Of a DNA stretch of 6,042 nucleotides, positions 1 to 5,464 are shown piece by piece. Position numbers and translations under genes: made by a program. Below the pieces are notes generated by a model. The model was not told the DNA's origin and made no database searches. It saw only the letters and a list, made by a program, of their open reading frames with translations. Within the stretch, counting starts at the first letter, position 1. Each line of letters starts with the position of its first letter. The DNA is from Trueperaceae bacterium (GTDB lineage Bacteria > Deinococcota > Deinococci > Deinococcales > Trueperaceae): assembly GCA_007128755.1 (NCBI GenBank), contig SKWV01000178.1, positions 1-6,042 on the forward strand, read 5' to 3'.

Positions 1-9
1 AGGCCGGCC

Positions 10-534
10 TCAGAGCAGGACGAAGGCCACCGCAGCCGCCACCGTCGCGATCAGCAGCATGGCGGCGCGCGGCCACGGCGACCGGTTGCGACGGCGGCGG
101 CGGCCCATGCGGAGCTGGGCCGCCTCGGGGTGCGGCCGCTCCCACGGGACGAGCGCGACGACGAGGGCCGCGACGCCGTGCAGCGGCAACAGCGCCAGGT
201 CGGGACCCACCAGCACGAGCTGCGCGACCACGATGCCGCCGACCGTCAGGGCGAGGAGCGTGCGCCACGCGGCGCCGGTCTCGCCGCGCCCGAACACCGT
301 GAGGGCGCGCAGCGTCAAGGCGGCGACCAGCGCGACGGTCCACCACGGGACGTCGATCGAGTGCGCCATGGCGAGACCCCAGCCGTCGACGAGGAAGTCG
401 GTCGCCGGAGCGAAGAAGGCCGCCACGGGTTCGAGGAAGTCGCGCACGGGGGTGAAGAAGGCCAGCACCGTGGCGAAGAAGGCCCCCACGCGGGCGAGGA
501 AGTCGCCCATGGGGGTGAGGTCCGGGAGACTCAT
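10..534 (-). CDS. Small multi-pass membrane protein with N-terminal heptad repeats, unknown function
   Basis: A 174-residue protein that I do not recognise. The start is ATG at 534-532, overlapping the stop of the upstream CoA-transferase in an ATGA tetranucleotide, so translation is probably coupled. Residues 7-48 are six consecutive 7-residue repeats of the form (T/A/E)-(P/R/T)-(V/M/A)-x-(D/A)-F-(L/F), giving an amphipathic, Phe-rich segment. Hydrophobic segments that could span the membrane follow at about 64-82, 89-110 and 113-131. Next comes a very basic stretch (R145-R151, RRRRRNR), and a last hydrophobic segment at 157-174 runs to the C-terminus. There is no cleavable signal peptide and no catalytic motif. 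Cotranscription with the CoA-transferase suggests, but does not prove, a related role. The reading frame is supported by the operon overlap and by the hydrophobic pattern. Function is unknown. Confidence 0.72.
   Translation of the reverse strand: MSLPDLTPMGDFLARVGAFFATVLAFFTPVRDFLEPVAAFFAPATDFLVDGWGLAMAHSIDVPWWTVALVAALTLRALTVFGRGETGAAWRTLLALTVGGIVVAQLVLVGPDLALLPLHGVAALVVALVPWERPHPEAAQLRMGRRRRRNRSPWPRAAMLLIATVAAAVAFVLL
391..516. repeat. Six tandem 21-bp repeats inside the membrane-protein gene
   Basis: On the plus strand six contiguous 21-bp units run 391-411, 412-432, 433-453, 454-474, 475-495 and 496-516. They begin with either GAGGAAGTC (units 1, 3, 6) or GAAGAAGGCC (units 2, 4, 5), followed by a more variable, mostly C/A/G-rich half. 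Units 3 and 6 match at 19 of 21 positions and units 2 and 5 at 17 of 21, hinting at a 63-bp higher-order period. Read on the minus strand in frame, they encode the heptads TPMGDFL, ARVGAFF, ATVLAFF, TPVRDFL, EPVAAFF and APATDFL. The array looks like internal duplication of a coding heptad. Confidence 0.9.
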
Positions 535-1727
535 GCGCCCAACCCGATCACGCCGTCGCGCGCGAGCGCGTCGACCTCCTGCCGCGACAGCCCGAGTTCG
601 CGCGTCAGCACGTCGGCCGTGTGCTCGCCGATGCGCGGAGGCGGCGACGGCGGAGCGGCGTGGGCGCCGAAGGGGCTGGCGACGACGGGCAGCGGCCCGA
701 GCCGTGCGTGCTCGACGCAGGCGATCATGCCGCGAGCCTCGGCCTGCGGGTCGACCAGCGCCTCGTTCACCGTGAGCACCGGCGTGGCCGGCACGCCGGC
801 CGCCACGAGGGTGGCGAGCCAGGCGTCGCGCGAGCGCGTGCGCAGCCGCTCGGCGAGGAGCGGGATGAGGAGGTCGCGATTGGCGACCCGGTCGGCGTTG
901 CTGGCGAAGCGCGCGTCCGCCGCGAGCTCGCTCTCCCCGATGGCGGCGCACAACCGCGCGAACTGCGCGTCGTTGCCGCAGGCGACCACGAGCGGCGCGT
1001 CGGCGGCGTCGAAGGCCCCGTACGGGACGATGTTGGGGTGCGAGGAGCCGAGCAACGCCGGCGCCTCGCCGGTCACCAGTGCCGACTGGGACTGGTTCAC
1101 GAGGCTCGCGAGGGCCACGTCGAACAGCGCCAGGTCGATCGTCGCTCCCTCGCCCGTGCGGTCGCGCCGGTGGAGCGCCGCCAGCACGGCCGTCGAGGCG
1201 TGGACGCCGGTGAGGACGTCGACCCAGGCGACGCCGATCTTGGCCGGCCCCGTCTCGGGGTGGCCGGTCATCGCCATCACGCCGGAGAGCGCCTGCAGCG
1301 CGGCGTCGTAGCCGGCCTCGTGGCGCCTCGGGCCGGTCTGGCCGAACCCGGTGATGGAGCAGACGATGAGACGAGGGTCGGCCGCGCGCAAGGTGGCGGC
1401 GTCGAGCCCGTAGCGGGCCAGATCGCCGACCTTGAAGTTCTCGATCACGATGTCGGCGCGGCGCGCCAACGCGCGCACCAGGTCGGCGCCGCGGGGGTCC
1501 TTGAGGTCGACGGCCAGGCCGTGCTTGCCGCGGTTCACGGAGAGGTAGTAGGCCGACTCGCGCTCGCCCGAGGGGGCGCTCGCGAAGGGCGGTCCCCAGC
1601 CGCGCGTGTCGTCGCCACGCAGCCCCTCCACCTTCCACACCGTCGCGCCGAGATCGGCGAGGAGTTGCGTGGCGTACGGGCCCGCCAGGATGCGCGAGAG
1701 GTCGAGGACGATCACGTCACTGAGCAC
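531..1727 (-). CDS. CaiB/BaiF family (family III) CoA-transferase
   Basis: Cytoplasmic enzyme that moves CoA between an acyl-CoA and a free carboxylate. From GTG at 1727 it is 398 residues, the normal length for family III. Visible family signatures are the N-terminal VLDLSRILAGPYATQLLADLGA (residues 7-28, split here as VLDLSRILAGPY then ATQLLADLGA), VNRGKHGLAVDLKDPRG around 64-80, ENFKVG at 96-101, SITGFGQTGP at 124-133, and GYDAALQALSG with the likely catalytic Asp at D141. The C-terminus carries the usual PPPRIGEHT. An in-frame ATG at 1793 would add 22 Arg/Pro-rich residues not expected in the family, so I prefer the GTG, although neither start has a convincing Shine-Dalgarno. It is divergent from the TAXI transporter operon and overlaps the downstream membrane-protein gene by 4 bp. 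The family is certain; the acyl substrate cannot be read from the sequence. A role in activating the transported carboxylate is inference. Confidence 0.94.
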   Translation of the reverse strand: MLSDVIVLDLSRILAGPYATQLLADLGATVWKVEGLRGDDTRGWGPPFASAPSGERESAYYLSVNRGKHGLAVDLKDPRGADLVRALARRADIVIENFKVGDLARYGLDAATLRAADPRLIVCSITGFGQTGPRRHEAGYDAALQALSGVMAMTGHPETGPAKIGVAWVDVLTGVHASTAVLAALHRRDRTGEGATIDLALFDVALASLVNQSQSALVTGEAPALLGSSHPNIVPYGAFDAADAPLVVACGNDAQFARLCAAIGESELAADARFASNADRVANRDLLIPLLAERLRTRSRDAWLATLVAAGVPATPVLTVNEALVDPQAEARGMIACVEHARLGPLPVVASPFGAHAAPPSPPPRIGEHTADVLTRELGLSRQEVDALARDGVIGLGA

Positions 1728-1735
1728 GACGCATG

Positions 1736-1741
1736 AGTCTA
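1736..1741 (-). promoter_or_regulatory. Candidate -10 box for the CoA-transferase operon
   Basis: The minus strand reads TAGACT, a TANNNT -10 type hexamer, ending eight bases before the proposed GTG start at 1727. That spacing would place the transcript start at or next to the start codon, as in leaderless mRNAs. It would also explain the missing Shine-Dalgarno. There is no recognisable -35 box (the position holds CCGCCG). One hexamer is weak evidence. Confidence 0.25.
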
Positions 1742-1799
1742 CCGCGGGGGCGGCGGGACGGCGGCGCGCACCCGGCTCCGGCCGCGGCCTCATCGCCGC

Positions 1800-1834
1800 T
1801 TCATGAACCTCGTCCGGTACAGCGTTCGTGAAAC
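1800..1834. promoter_or_regulatory. Two TTCRTGAA repeats, candidate operator half of the divergent region
   Basis: TTCATGAACC (1800-1809) is followed 25 bp later by TTCGTGAAAC (1825-1834). The first core is a perfect 8-bp palindrome and the second is the same with one substitution. The second copy lies just upstream of the candidate -10 at 1844, where a -35 element would normally be, and the -35 match there is poor. Paired sites in this position would suit a regulator acting on one or both divergent operons. No cognate regulator gene is in the window, so this stays a candidate. Confidence 0.3.
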
Positions 1835-1840
1835 CGGTCG

Positions 1841-1849
1841 TGGTAGGCT
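1841..1849 (+). promoter_or_regulatory. Candidate extended -10 promoter of the TAXI transporter operon
   Basis: TGGTAGGCT matches the extended -10 pattern TGn-TANNNT, with the hexamer at 1844-1849. It lies 33 bases before the binding-protein ATG, leaving room for a short leader of about 25 bases that contains the Shine-Dalgarno. There is no good -35 hexamer 16-18 bases upstream, which is compatible with an extended -10 or activator-dependent promoter. Confidence 0.4.
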
Positions 1850-1860
1850 CGAACCCTCAA

Positions 1861-1872
1861 TCCAGTACTGGA
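1861..1872. promoter_or_regulatory. Perfect 12-bp palindrome in the TAXI leader, candidate operator
   Basis: TCCAGTACTGGA is its own reverse complement. It lies just downstream of the candidate -10 and shares its last three bases with the Shine-Dalgarno of the binding-protein gene. A dimeric repressor bound here would block transcription initiation or early elongation. As RNA the arms could not form a stable hairpin without a loop, so a DNA operator is the better reading. Confidence 0.4.
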
Positions 1873-1874
1873 GG
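1870..1874 (+). promoter_or_regulatory. Shine-Dalgarno of the TAXI binding-protein gene
   Basis: GGAGG followed by a seven-base spacer to ATG at 1882. This fixes the start at 1882 and rejects a longer form from the in-frame GTG at 1828. Confidence 0.8.
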
Positions 1875-1881
1875 CGACGAC

Positions 1882-2853
1882 ATGCAACATGGAATTCGTT
1901 CGGTCATGCTCGTGGCGGCGCTGTGCTTCGGCGCGGCTTCGGCGCAACAGGCCCTCTCGATCGCGACCGGCGGCACCGGCGGCGTGTACTACCCGGTCGG
2001 CGGCGGCTACGCGCAGATCATCGACCAGTTCGTCGACGGCTACACCGCCGCGGTCGAGGTCACCAACGCCTCGGTCGAGAACGTCGCGCTCATCTCGCGC
2101 GGCGACAGCGACCTCGCGCTGGTGCTCGCCGACACGGCGCTCGCCGCGTACGACGGCACCGGCCGCTTCGGCGAAGGCGGCGAGCTGCCGCAGCTCGCGA
2201 ACCTGCGGGCGATCACCATCGCCTACACCAACGCGGTCCACATCATCACGCTCGAGGACTCGGGCATCCACAGCCTCGAGGACCTGCGCGGCCGCCGCGT
2301 CTCCGTCGGCGCGCCCGGCTCCGGCACCGAGGTCTCGGCCGAGACGATCCTCAACGCCAACGGCATCACCTACGACGACATCGATGTCCAGCGCCTGTCG
2401 GTCAACGAGACCGCCGACGCGCTGCGCGACGGCGCCATCGACGCCGGCTTCTGGTCCGGCGGCGTGCCGACCGGCGGTGTGCTGAGCCTCGCCGAGACGC
2501 GCCAGATCCGCCTCGTGCCGATCACGGCCGAAGAGGCCGCCAACGTCCAGGCCGCCGACGCCACCTTCATCACCTACACGTTCCCGGCCGGCGCCTACCG
2601 CGGCATCGACGAGACCAGCAGCGTCGGCACGCCGAACCTGATCATCGCCGCGGCCGAGATGGACGAGGAGCTCGCCTACGCGTTCACCAAGGCGCTCTTC
2701 GAGAACATCGGCGTGGTGCGAGGGATCCACCCGTCCGCCAACGAGACGGTCCCCGAGATCGCGGTCGACTCGCCCATCCCGCTGCACGCCGGCGCGATCC
2801 GCTACTTCGAGGAGATCGGCATCAGCGTCCCCGACCGCCTGCGGGTCGACTGA
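1882..2853 (+). CDS. TAXI family TRAP transporter solute-binding protein
   Basis: Periplasmic substrate-capturing subunit of a TRAP transporter, 323 residues, the usual family length. ATG 1882 is set by GGAGG seven bases upstream. It is followed by a Sec signal peptide: basic n-region (H3, R6), hydrophobic core at 8-17, and a probable cleavage at ASA-QQ (after A21). There is no lipobox cysteine, so the product should be soluble in the periplasm. Family motifs are TGGTGGVYYPVGGG at 29-42, the NASVENVALISRGDSDLAL segment at 62-80, SLEDLRGRRVSVGAPGSGTE at 131-150, FWSGGVPTGGV at 190-200, and the C-terminal IPLHAGAIRYFEEIG at 299-313. It is first in the operon, before the DUF1850 and permease genes, as is typical of TAXI systems. 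A Thermus thermophilus TAXI protein is known to bind glutamate/glutamine, and other members take other ligands. The ligand here cannot be assigned. Confidence 0.97.
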   Translation: MQHGIRSVMLVAALCFGAASAQQALSIATGGTGGVYYPVGGGYAQIIDQFVDGYTAAVEVTNASVENVALISRGDSDLALVLADTALAAYDGTGRFGEGGELPQLANLRAITIAYTNAVHIITLEDSGIHSLEDLRGRRVSVGAPGSGTEVSAETILNANGITYDDIDVQRLSVNETADALRDGAIDAGFWSGGVPTGGVLSLAETRQIRLVPITAEEAANVQAADATFITYTFPAGAYRGIDETSSVGTPNLIIAAAEMDEELAYAFTKALFENIGVVRGIHPSANETVPEIAVDSPIPLHAGAIRYFEEIGISVPDRLRVD

Positions 2854-2882
2854 CCCTGAGCGTCCCGGCACCGAAGAACGAT

Positions 2883-2896
2883 CCCGCTCGCGCGGG
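2883..2896 (+). other. Minor stem-loop in the TAXI-DUF1850 spacer
   Basis: CCCGC, a four-base TCGC loop, then GCGGG form a 5-bp GC-only stem. It stands one base before the much stronger hairpin at 2898-2929, so the spacer could fold as two adjacent stem-loops. It could be chance in DNA of this GC content. Confidence 0.35.
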
Positions 2897-2897
2897 T

Positions 2898-2929
2898 ACG
2901 AGGGGCAGGCGTCAGCGCCTGCCCCTCGT
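2898..2929 (+). promoter_or_regulatory. Perfect 14-bp intercistronic hairpin covering the DUF1850 start
   Basis: ACGAGGGGCAGGCG (2898-2911), loop TCAG, then CGCCTGCCCCTCGT (2916-2929) form an uninterrupted 14-bp, GC-rich stem. It lies 44 bases after the binding-protein stop. Its last two bases are the first two of the likely GTG start (2928) of the next gene, and the only purine-rich stretch resembling a Shine-Dalgarno (GAGGGG, 2900-2905) is paired in the 5' arm. No T-run follows, so it is not a standard intrinsic terminator. In many transporter operons a hairpin after the binding-protein gene protects that part of the message or reduces expression of the membrane subunits. I infer the same role here. 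Confidence 0.7.
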
Positions 2930-3425
2930 GATCGTCGGCGTCGTCGCGTTCGTCTTCGTCGGCGTGAGCGCGGCGTTGATGGCGTACGACACCTTCTTGC
3001 GGCCGGGACCCTTGCTCGTCGTCACCCTCGAAGGCGGGGAGGACGGCACGCCCGGCGAGGAGGTCGTCCGGATCCACCTGCGCGACGACCCCACGTGGGA
3101 AGTGAGGTGGCGGCACTCCGTGGCGGGTATCGTGGTGCGAGACATCTTCGCGTGGAGGGATGGTCAGATGCTCCTCACGGACACGCTGACCCCGCAGCTC
3201 GACGTCGCGGGCCTCGGCCACACCCCCGGTCGTGGCGAGCTGTTCGGCGACGGCGACGGCGGGTACTGGATCGCCGGGATCGACGAACCGATCCGGGGCA
3301 ACGCCTACTGGATCCGGATCGGATCCGAGCGCGCCCCGACCGCGTTGGTGCACGGTGACCGCACGTACGAGCTCTCGGTCGCGCACGCCAGCGTGCGGGC
3401 CCGCATCGAGGTGGTGACGCGATGA
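2928..3425 (+). CDS. DUF1850 domain protein of a TAXI TRAP operon
   Basis: A 165-residue protein from GTG 2928. It has one hydrophobic N-terminal segment (about 1-20) and then a soluble, probably extracytoplasmic domain. The domain fits DUF1850 in size and in pattern: a W-x-x-x-W-R-H-S-V core (WEVRWRHSV, 57-65), a following DIFAWRDGQMLLTDTL segment (72-87), and a later Gly-rich GLGHTPGRGELFGDGDGG stretch (95-112). Proteins of this family often sit between a TAXI binding protein and a fused permease, exactly as here, but their molecular role is unknown. The start is uncertain. The frame stays open upstream without ATG, GTG or TTG in the spacer. A CTG at 2856 would add a basic stretch (KNDPARAGTRGRRQR) that would suit a signal anchor, while ATG 2979 would remove the anchor. 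The gene ends in an ATGA overlap with the permease start. Confidence 0.85.
   Translation: MIVGVVAFVFVGVSAALMAYDTFLRPGPLLVVTLEGGEDGTPGEEVVRIHLRDDPTWEVRWRHSVAGIVVRDIFAWRDGQMLLTDTLTPQLDVAGLGHTPGRGELFGDGDGGYWIAGIDEPIRGNAYWIRIGSERAPTALVHGDRTYELSVAHASVRARIEVVTR
3408..3413 (+). promoter_or_regulatory. Shine-Dalgarno of the fused permease gene
   Basis: GAGGTG inside the end of the DUF1850 gene, eight bases before ATG 3422. Together with the ATGA stop/start overlap it supports 3422 as the permease start and coupled translation. Confidence 0.65.
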
Positions 3426-5464
3426 TCGACGCCGAGAAGGGCGTCATCATCCCCGAGGAGCGCAAGGCGATCCCCGTCGGTCCCGTGGTCGCCGTCCTCG
3501 CGACCCTGCTCGGGCTCGCGCTCGGCGCCTTCCAGCTCTACACCGCCGGCTACCAGCCCATGAACCTGTTCGTCCAGCGCGGGTTCCACCTGTCGCTGAT
3601 CCTGGTGCTGGCGTTCCTCGTGTTCCCGATCTGGGGCCGTCCGCGCGCCTGGTGGGGCTGGCTCGTCGACGGGGCGTTCATCGCCGGCTCCATCTACACC
3701 GGCTGGTACCTCATCGCGAACCTCGACGCGATCATCCGCCGGACCGGCTTCTTCACGCAGGACGACATCACCGCCGGGATCATCGCGACGCTGGTCGTGC
3801 TCGAGGCGTCGCGCCGCGTCATCGGCGTCACCATCACGGTGGTGGCGAGCGTCTTCATCGTCTACGCCATGTCGGGGCCGCGCGGCAGCCTGCCGATGCT
3901 GGCCGACTTCCTGCCCGGCATCCTGGCGCACCGCGGCTACGACGTGAACCGCATCGTGGCGCAGCTCTACCTGGGCCAGGAGGGAATCTTCGGGCTCCCG
4001 CTCGGCGTCGCCGCGACGGTCGTGTTCACCTTCATCCTCTTCGGCGCGTTCCTCGAGACGACCGGCGCCGGCAAGTTCTTCATCGACATGGCGTACGCCG
4101 CGGCCGGCCGCGCCCGCGGCGGCCCGGCCAAGGCGGCCGTGGTCGCGTCGGGCTTCATGGGCTCGATCTCCGGCAGCGCCATCGCCAACGTCGTCACGTC
4201 CGGCGCCTTCACCATCCCGCTCATGAAGAAGCTCGGCTACAAGCCCGAGGAGGCCGGCGGCATCGAAGCCGCGGCGTCGACCGGCGGCCAGATCATGCCG
4301 CCGATCATGGGCGCCGGCGCGTTCCTCATGGCGGAGTACACGGGGCTGCCCTACGCCGAGATCGTCCGGCTGTCGGTGTTGCCGGCGCTGCTCTACTTCG
4401 CGACCGTGTTCCTGTTCGTCGACCTGATCGCAGCCAAGCGCGGCATGCGCGGGCTCCCACAGTCGGAGCTACCGCGGGTCGGGCAGGTGATGAAGGACGG
4501 CTGGTACTTCCTGGTGCCGCTGGGCATCCTCATCTACTTCCTGCTCCGCGACTTCTCGCCGAATCGCGTCGGCTTCATCGCCATCGTCGCCATCGTGATC
4601 GTCTCGATGGCGCGCTGGGCCATCAGGCGCTACGTGCTCCGCGTCGCGCCGGAGGACGGCGCGCCGCACCTGCCGATCGCGGCGGCCTCGGTGCTCGGGG
4701 TCCGGCGGATCGTGGCCGCGCTCGAGACCGGCGCGCGCAACGCCGTCCCCGTCACGGTCGCCTGCGCGGTGGCCGGCATCGTGGTCGGCATCATCGGTCT
4801 CACCGGACTCGGCCTGAAGTTCTCGGCGCTCATGCTGACCTTCTCGGGCGGCAACATGATCCTGGCGCTGCTGCTGCTCATCCTGGCGAGCCTGATCCTC
4901 GGCCTCGGCCTCCCCGTGACCGCGAGCTACATCGTGCTGGCGGTCCTCGCTGCACCCGCGCTCGTGAACGAGTTCGGCATCCCGCTGATCATCGCGCACC
5001 TGGTGATCTTCTGGTACTCGCAGGACTCGAACGTCACGCCACCCGTGGCCCTCGCGGCCTTCGCCGGGGCGGGCATCGCCAACGCCGACCCCATGAAGAC
5101 CGGCTTCCAGGCGTGGAAGTTCGCCAAGGGGCTCTACCTGATCCCGCTCTTCCTTGTCTACAACCCCGAGATGGTCGTGGGTGGGCCCCTGCCGTACGTC
5201 GCGTGGACGATCCTGGTCGCGATCGTCGCGCTCTTCTCGTTCGCGGCGGCGCTCGAGGGCTTCATGTTCACGCGCATGTTCTGGCTCACGCGCCTGCTCG
5301 TGCTCCCCGGGCTGGTCATGATCTTCTACCCGCACTTCGCCGTCGAGGTCGCGGGGCTGGCGACGATGCTGCTCGTGATCGCGATCAACTTCGCTCGCCG
5401 CTGGCGTGAGCGCCGCGCCGAGCGCGAGGCGCATGCCGGCGGGGGCGCCACAGGCACCCTCTAG
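3422..5464 (+). CDS. TRAP transporter permease, 4TM/12TM fusion protein
   Basis: Inner-membrane permease of the TAXI-type TRAP system. The small (4TM, DctQ-like) and large (12TM, DctM-like) subunits are fused in one 680-residue chain, within the normal range for the fused family. A short cytoplasmic N-terminus leads into hydrophobic segments at about 18-40, 57-71, 79-100 and 118-150 (small-subunit part). The large-subunit part begins near 180. Its diagnostic stretches are SGFMGSISGSAIANVVTSGA (243-262) with TIPLMKKLGY (264-273), EAAASTGGQIMPPIMGAGAF (282-301), GLGLPVTASYIVLA (494-507) and DSNVTPPVALAAFAGAGIAN (535-554) with the DPMKTGFQAWKF motif at 556-567. These belong to the helical hairpins and scaffold that carry substrate and coupling ions in TRAP transporters, which are generally driven by a sodium gradient. 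The C-terminus is basic and cytoplasmic (RRWRERRAER, 659-668). No frameshift or loss of a signature motif is visible. It is the last gene of the operon, and its TAG stop lies in the CTAG shared with the convergent phosphatase gene. Confidence 0.97.
   Translation: MIDAEKGVIIPEERKAIPVGPVVAVLATLLGLALGAFQLYTAGYQPMNLFVQRGFHLSLILVLAFLVFPIWGRPRAWWGWLVDGAFIAGSIYTGWYLIANLDAIIRRTGFFTQDDITAGIIATLVVLEASRRVIGVTITVVASVFIVYAMSGPRGSLPMLADFLPGILAHRGYDVNRIVAQLYLGQEGIFGLPLGVAATVVFTFILFGAFLETTGAGKFFIDMAYAAAGRARGGPAKAAVVASGFMGSISGSAIANVVTSGAFTIPLMKKLGYKPEEAGGIEAAASTGGQIMPPIMGAGAFLMAEYTGLPYAEIVRLSVLPALLYFATVFLFVDLIAAKRGMRGLPQSELPRVGQVMKDGWYFLVPLGILIYFLLRDFSPNRVGFIAIVAIVIVSMARWAIRRYVLRVAPEDGAPHLPIAAASVLGVRRIVAALETGARNAVPVTVACAVAGIVVGIIGLTGLGLKFSALMLTFSGGNMILALLLLILASLILGLGLPVTASYIVLAVLAAPALVNEFGIPLIIAHLVIFWYSQDSNVTPPVALAAFAGAGIANADPMKTGFQAWKFAKGLYLIPLFLVYNPEMVVGGPLPYVAWTILVAIVALFSFAAALEGFMFTRMFWLTRLLVLPGLVMIFYPHFAVEVAGLATMLLVIAINFARRWRERRAEREAHAGGGATGTL

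Noticed and set aside
1744..1766. G-rich tract in the divergent region that might form a two-layer quadruplex
   Set aside because: Mostly GG runs in DNA of about 70% GC, so expected by chance. It lacks four runs of three G.
1838..1862. Sequence resembling the T-arm of a tRNA (GGCTCGAACCC)
   Set aside because: The flanking bases form only three pairs, the loop lacks the usual TTC, and no acceptor, D or anticodon arm is present. It is not a tRNA or a convincing attachment site remnant.
1828..1881. Eighteen-residue N-terminal extension of the binding protein from GTG 1828
   Set aside because: It would start before the candidate promoter, it lacks a Shine-Dalgarno, and it spoils an otherwise good signal peptide. 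GGAGG at 1870-1874 supports ATG 1882.
1803..3425. A 540-codon plus-strand reading frame spanning the binding-protein gene and the DUF1850 gene
   Set aside because: Only its last part is DUF1850. The upstream part is an Arg/Pro-rich alternative-frame reading of the binding-protein gene, typical of high-GC DNA, and has no family signature. It is not a fusion.
5443..5459. Hairpin on the minus strand just after the phosphatase stop (GGGTGCC, TGT, GGCGCCC)
   Set aside because: The stem has 7 pairs including one G-U and no following T-run, and it lies inside the permease gene. It is too weak to call a terminator.
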